Shown: piece after piece, positions 60,673-64,000 of the stretch
Numbering within the stretch: the first letter of the stretch is position 1
How the letters are laid out: each line of letters opens with the position of its first letter
From: Sedimenticola hydrogenitrophicus
GTDB taxonomy: Bacteria; Pseudomonadota; Gammaproteobacteria; Chromatiales; Chromatiaceae
Reading direction: 5' to 3'
Assembly: GCF_029017505.1 (NCBI RefSeq)
Contig: NZ_JAQGEI010000004.1
Location: 1-64,000, forward strand
Length of the DNA: 64,000 bases
Translations under genes and position numbers: made by a program
The notes under the pieces: model-generated
Databases searched by the model: none
Told to the model about the DNA's origin: nothing
What the model saw: the letters and a program-made list of their open reading frames with translations, nothing else

Positions 60673-61308
60673 TCACTCCAGACGCTTGTCGCGGAATTCG
60701 CACAGGTCTTCGATGATACATGAACCACAGCGTGGGCTGCGAGCCAGGCAGGTGTAGCGTCCATGCAGGATCAGCCAGTGGTGTGCATCCAGCAGAAACT
60801 CCCTGGGTATGTTTCTCAGCAGTTTCTTTTCCACTTCGAGTACATTTTTTCCGGTGGCTATCCGTGTGCGGTTGGCCACCCGGAAGATATGCGTGTCGAC
60901 CGCCATGGTGGGTTCCCTGAATACGGTATTGAGCACCACGTTGGCGGTCTTTCTGCCGACGCCGGGCAGCGCCTCCAGTGCGACTCGGTCCCGCGGTACC
61001 TGGCCCTGATGACGCCGGAGCAGCTGTTCGCAGGTCTTGATGATGTTGCTCGCCTTGCCGTTAAACAGACCGATGGTCTTGATATAGTCCTTGAGTCCCG
61101 CTTCACCCAGAGCGAGCATCGCCTCGGGGGTGTTGGCCACGGCATAGAGTTTTTCCGTGGCCTTGTTCACCCCCTTGTCGGTGGCCTGCGCGGAGAGGAT
61201 CACCGCGATCAGCAGTTCAAAGGGGGAGCGGTAATTCAACTCGGTGGTGGGGTGAGGGTTCTGTTCCCGAAACCGTTCAAAGATGGTGCGTCTTGTTGCC
61301 TGGTTCAT
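60673..61308 (-). CDS. nth: Endonuclease III (Nth)
   Basis: This 211-residue DNA glycosylase/lyase removes oxidised pyrimidines. The helix-hairpin-helix LPGVGRKTANVVLNTVF (about 113-129) has the catalytic Lys of GRKTAN. The catalytic Asp is in VDTHIFRVANR (about 138). The C-terminal 4Fe-4S cluster is formed by C, C, C, C in CLARSPRCGSCIIEDLC. In E. coli nth is the last gene of the rsx (rnf) operon; no rnf gene is visible here. It is followed by DUF1841. Confidence 0.96.
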   Translation of the reverse strand: MNQATRRTIFERFREQNPHPTTELNYRSPFELLIAVILSAQATDKGVNKATEKLYAVANTPEAMLALGEAGLKDYIKTIGLFNGKASNIIKTCEQLLRRHQGQVPRDRVALEALPGVGRKTANVVLNTVFREPTMAVDTHIFRVANRTRIATGKNVLEVEKKLLRNIPREFLLDAHHWLILHGRYTCLARSPRCGSCIIEDLCEFRDKRLE

Positions 61309-61480
61309 GGGGTGGATTTTACCATGTCAACCCGCTCCAGGGGCCGCTAAATGCGCACTGGTTGGCTGTTCCGCAACGCCACCGGCAAGTCGGGGATAAG
61401 CGCATTTCAATATTCGGCAGATATAAAGTAGTATATCGCCCTCGCGAGACTTTGATCAGAATAACCTATCGAGGCATGGG

Positions 61481-63568
61481 ATGCTCAGTCGGCCACACCC
61501 TTCAACATTCAGGAATCCGGAGTTCCAGTCCGCGCTGGTGCGGCTGGCGGTCTGGCTGTTTGCCGTCGTCTACATTGGTCTGGGCGCGGCGACGGATTAT
61601 TACGCCGTCGACCTGGGGGACTACGCGCTGTTGTTCGGCGGCTTTCTGCTGCTGTTTCTCCTGTTGCTGGTGAGCGTGTTCTATCGATCGGAGTGGGAGG
61701 CCAGGCGCTATCTTTCTCTGCTGCTTGACGTCTCCGCCACCAGTCTTTGTATCTATCTGACCAAGGAGGTGGTGAGCCCTTTTTACCTGCTCTATATCTG
61801 GATTTTCATCTCCTATGGAACGCGCTATGGAAAACGGCATCTGAAGGCGGCCTCACTGTTGAGTATCCTCGCCTATACCCTGCTGCTAACCGTCCTGGGG
61901 CAGTGGGAGAAATATACCTTCGAGGTGATCTTTTTTCTGCTGCTGCTGATTCTGCTGCCGCTTTATCAATACTCCCTGCTGCGCAAGCTGCATGCCGCCC
62001 GGCTGGACGCGGAGCAGTCCGACCGGGCCAAGGGCATCTTTCTCTCCAGCATGACCCATGAGTTGCGCACCCCGCTGAGCGGTATCGTGGGGATGTCGCA
62101 ACTGCTCAGGAATACTACGCTGAATCTGGAGCAGCGGGAGTATCTCGACTCCATCGCCTCGTCGGCAAATATTCTCGATTCCCTGATCAGCGAAGTGCTC
62201 GACCTCTCCAAGATGGACGCGGAGGGTTTCGTGCTGAAGCCAAAACTGTTCGATATCCGCGGGCTGTTCAGGGATATCAGTCTGACCCATTCCCATCAGG
62301 CTCTGGACAAGGGGTTGGAGCTCATCTGCCGTGTCGATGAGGCGATCCCGCCACAGCTCTATTATGACGAACTGCGATTACGCCAGATACTCTGCAACCT
62401 GCTCTCCAACGCCTTGAAGTTCACCGAGTCGGGTGAGATTGAGTTGTCGGCAACCCTGGCGGATGACCGCGAAGAGGACCGCCAGTGGCTGGTGATCGCG
62501 GTCAGGGATACCGGCATCGGCATCCCGCTGGAGCAGCAGCAGAAGCTGTTTGAACGGTTCTGGCAGGCCGATGCCTCCTCGACCCGTGGCCATGGGGGAT
62601 TGGGGCTCGGCACCACGATTACCAAGCGCCTGGTCCAGCTGATGGATGGGGATGTCACTGTGGAAAGCAGCCCGGGAACCGGCAGCACATTCCGCATACG
62701 ACTGCCGCTCGCTGGACAGCCGCTCGCACTGGCCCCCCCCCGCTCATGCCGGTTTGACGGCTTCAGTACCCTGGTCTATGAGCACAACAGGACCACCCTT
62801 GAAATCATCCGGCGGTCATGCGCCGCCCGGGGCATCCATTGCCATGGTGTATCCGATATCGCGGAGTTGTCGGAGCTGATGCAACAGGCCGAGCGGGGGG
62901 GCGGCCTGGACTTTGCCATTATCGCGGACTCCCCCGGCGGGCAGGATGTCTACCGCATCGGCAGGATTCTGCGCCAGCACCTGGGGAGGGAGCTGGCCAT
63001 CATCTATCTCGGTTACATGGAACGGAAGCTGTCGGATAACCACCCGGCCAGCCACTTCCTGATCAAGCCCTTCATATCATCCGAGCTGCTGAACCATGTG
63101 GGCCGGCTGTTGCGGCGGGGCGGTTGTCCGGAGCAGGGCGGGCAGCGCGGTTCACAGGCGCCGCTGGCGCTGCCGATCAATGTGCTGATGGCCGAGGACA
63201 ATGAAATCAATGCCAGGGTCCTGAGTACGCTGCTGGCCGGTATCGGCTGCCGGGTAAGCTGGGCGCGGAACGGCGATGAGGCGTTGGCGCTGGCGTTGCG
63301 CCAGCGTTTCGATATTGCCTTTATCGATCTTCGCATGCCGAAAATGGACGGCATCCTGTTTACTCGTGAATATCGGGGTCAGGAGCAGGGCGACCGGCGA
63401 CTGCCGATCATCGCCTTGACCGCCAATGCCACCTCCAATATTCGCAAGTCCTGTGCCGAGGCGGGTATGGATGATTTTCTGGCCAAGCCGGTGGACGAGT
63501 CGTTATTGCGCCAGGCCATAGAACGCTACACCACGCTTGGCCAGCCACAGGATCATAAGCCCTGCTGA
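61481..63568 (+). CDS. RpfC-like hybrid sensor histidine kinase
   Basis: This 695-residue protein has a membrane sensor of about five to six helices (25-170), a HisKA domain with SSMTHELRTPLSG (His193) and an HATPase with GIGIPLEQQQ and HGGLGLGTTITKRLV (G1/G2 boxes). A second receiver-like region without a clear Asp is at about 420-520. A C-terminal receiver (about 565-685) has phospho-acceptor D616 in FIDLRMPKMDG. The membrane region resembles RpfC of the diffusible-signal-factor family. There is no HPt domain at the end, unlike RpfC. It is monocistronic, and no response regulator is adjacent. Confidence 0.88.
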   Translation: MLSRPHPSTFRNPEFQSALVRLAVWLFAVVYIGLGAATDYYAVDLGDYALLFGGFLLLFLLLLVSVFYRSEWEARRYLSLLLDVSATSLCIYLTKEVVSPFYLLYIWIFISYGTRYGKRHLKAASLLSILAYTLLLTVLGQWEKYTFEVIFFLLLLILLPLYQYSLLRKLHAARLDAEQSDRAKGIFLSSMTHELRTPLSGIVGMSQLLRNTTLNLEQREYLDSIASSANILDSLISEVLDLSKMDAEGFVLKPKLFDIRGLFRDISLTHSHQALDKGLELICRVDEAIPPQLYYDELRLRQILCNLLSNALKFTESGEIELSATLADDREEDRQWLVIAVRDTGIGIPLEQQQKLFERFWQADASSTRGHGGLGLGTTITKRLVQLMDGDVTVESSPGTGSTFRIRLPLAGQPLALAPPRSCRFDGFSTLVYEHNRTTLEIIRRSCAARGIHCHGVSDIAELSELMQQAERGGGLDFAIIADSPGGQDVYRIGRILRQHLGRELAIIYLGYMERKLSDNHPASHFLIKPFISSELLNHVGRLLRRGGCPEQGGQRGSQAPLALPINVLMAEDNEINARVLSTLLAGIGCRVSWARNGDEALALALRQRFDIAFIDLRMPKMDGILFTREYRGQEQGDRRLPIIALTANATSNIRKSCAEAGMDDFLAKPVDESLLRQAIERYTTLGQPQDHKPC

Positions 63569-63916
63569 TTACCCATCAGACTCAGCTATGGTCTAACACC
63601 ATTTGTCAAGCCGCGAGGAGTGGTGCAAGGATGCACCGTTTACGGACCTGAGGATGGAATGAACGCGAATACACGCAAATAGAGATAACCATGCACTCAG
63701 GATGGAACGGGGGTCGATCCGGTCCCGAAAATGATCGGTGCCGTCCGGAATCAGCGGATCAGCCGTTTACGAAATGACATTATTCGCGTTCATTTGCGTT
63801 TATTCGCGGCTAATCTTTTTCCACGTCACGGCCGAACCAGAGGAGTAATCGGCTAAGTACAACCCCGAAGGTCGCACCCGCCAAAAGCCGTTGCCTGGTG
63901 AATGCGCCTCCAGACT
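63569..63916. repeat. Repeat-rich stretch at the end, including 72-bp repeat copy B
   Basis: At 63609-63680 the 72-bp repeat (GCCGCGAGGAGTGGTGCAAG … GAATGAACGCGAATACACGC) is the inverted counterpart of 29783-29854. From 63781 to 63815 comes a run of TTCGCGTTCATTTGCGTTTA and TTCGCGGCTAAT, the same type as the A/T-rich end of the repeat, in opposite direction. No gene is seen. Confidence 0.7.
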
Positions 63917-64000
63917 TCAGGCGGCACCGGACTCCAGGCCGGCCGGCGCGGCCTCAACCTTGGCCGGTTGGGCTTTCCGCTGTCTGCCGTCGATGATGTT
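63917..64000 (-). CDS. C-terminal fragment of an unidentified protein (cut by window edge)
   Basis: On the minus strand an open frame enters from the window end and stops with TGA. The 27 residues read NIIDGRQRK then an Ala/Pro-rich tail ending GLESGAA. This is a disordered C-terminal tail and does not identify the protein. Being upstream of the nth-DUF1841 unit on the same strand, it might belong to a neighbouring operon, but the repeats between make this unlikely. Confidence 0.55.
   Translation of the reverse strand, partial: NIIDGRQRKAQPAKVEAAPAGLESGAA

Overview
The window reads as chromosome from a free-living Gammaproteobacterium, most likely a marine or sediment lineage of the Chromatiales/Sedimenticola type. 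That placement is inferred from gene content: a Tat-exported high-potential iron-sulfur protein, a PEP-CTERM-like protein, many c-di-GMP proteins, a PomAB-type flagellar stator, proteobacterial GshA, LpxR and the prkA-yeaH-spoVR set. No rRNA, tRNA, CRISPR array, prophage or transposase gene was found.

Layout. 1-2.0 kb: a hipBA toxin-antitoxin locus with three operator-like palindromes. 2.1-5.9 kb: AsmA-like protein and the AMPylator SelO. 6.2-9.7 kb: a copper operon (cueR-like, copA, then copZ) read on the minus strand from a classic MerR-type promoter. 9.9-11.7 kb: an Lrp-type regulator divergent from methionine gamma-lyase. 11.9-14.5 kb: small proteins (DUF1540, HiPIP, DUF502, DUF5335). 14.9-21.6 kb: a catalytically degenerate transaldolase, PilZ, an NtrC-type response regulator, a STAS-like protein, an orphan NuoI, two small envelope proteins and a CBS protein. 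21.8-28.6 kb: a heme-motif GGDEF-EAL protein, LpxR, a PEP-CTERM von Willebrand-like protein, HtpX and a TPR lipoprotein. 28.8-34.7 kb: orphan ParA, an alkyltransferase-like protein and a TPP-riboswitch-controlled thiCSGH operon. 34.8-42.2 kb: a DUF6901-like protein, a TetR/MMPL/LolA-like/outer-membrane-barrel export set and an MFS transporter. 42.2-47.3 kb: prkA-yeaH-spoVR. 47.6-54.6 kb: mazG, an M48 protease, a NUDIX hydrolase, prc and pbpG. 55-64 kb: gshA, an SDR, motAB, PilZ, DUF1841, nth and an RpfC-like hybrid kinase.

The most distinctive non-coding property is a high load of small non-autonomous repeats. Three sets of MITE-like elements with terminal inverted repeats lie against gene ends: a 195-bp element (two copies), a 161/161/285-bp element plus a solo end, and a 268-bp double palindrome. 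In three places an element appears to supply or touch a gene signal: the copA stop codon, the prc stop codon and the Shine-Dalgarno of the NUDIX gene. The 161-bp and 268-bp families have different termini but share an internal core of about 37 bp, which suggests one element superfamily. There are also several families of shorter hairpin repeats.

The best candidates for something new are the transaldolase homologue that has lost its Schiff-base lysine and neighbouring active-site residues, the shared-core repeat superfamily, and the CueR-like regulator that combines a monovalent-metal signature with an unusually long metal loop and a CadR/PbrR-like operator.
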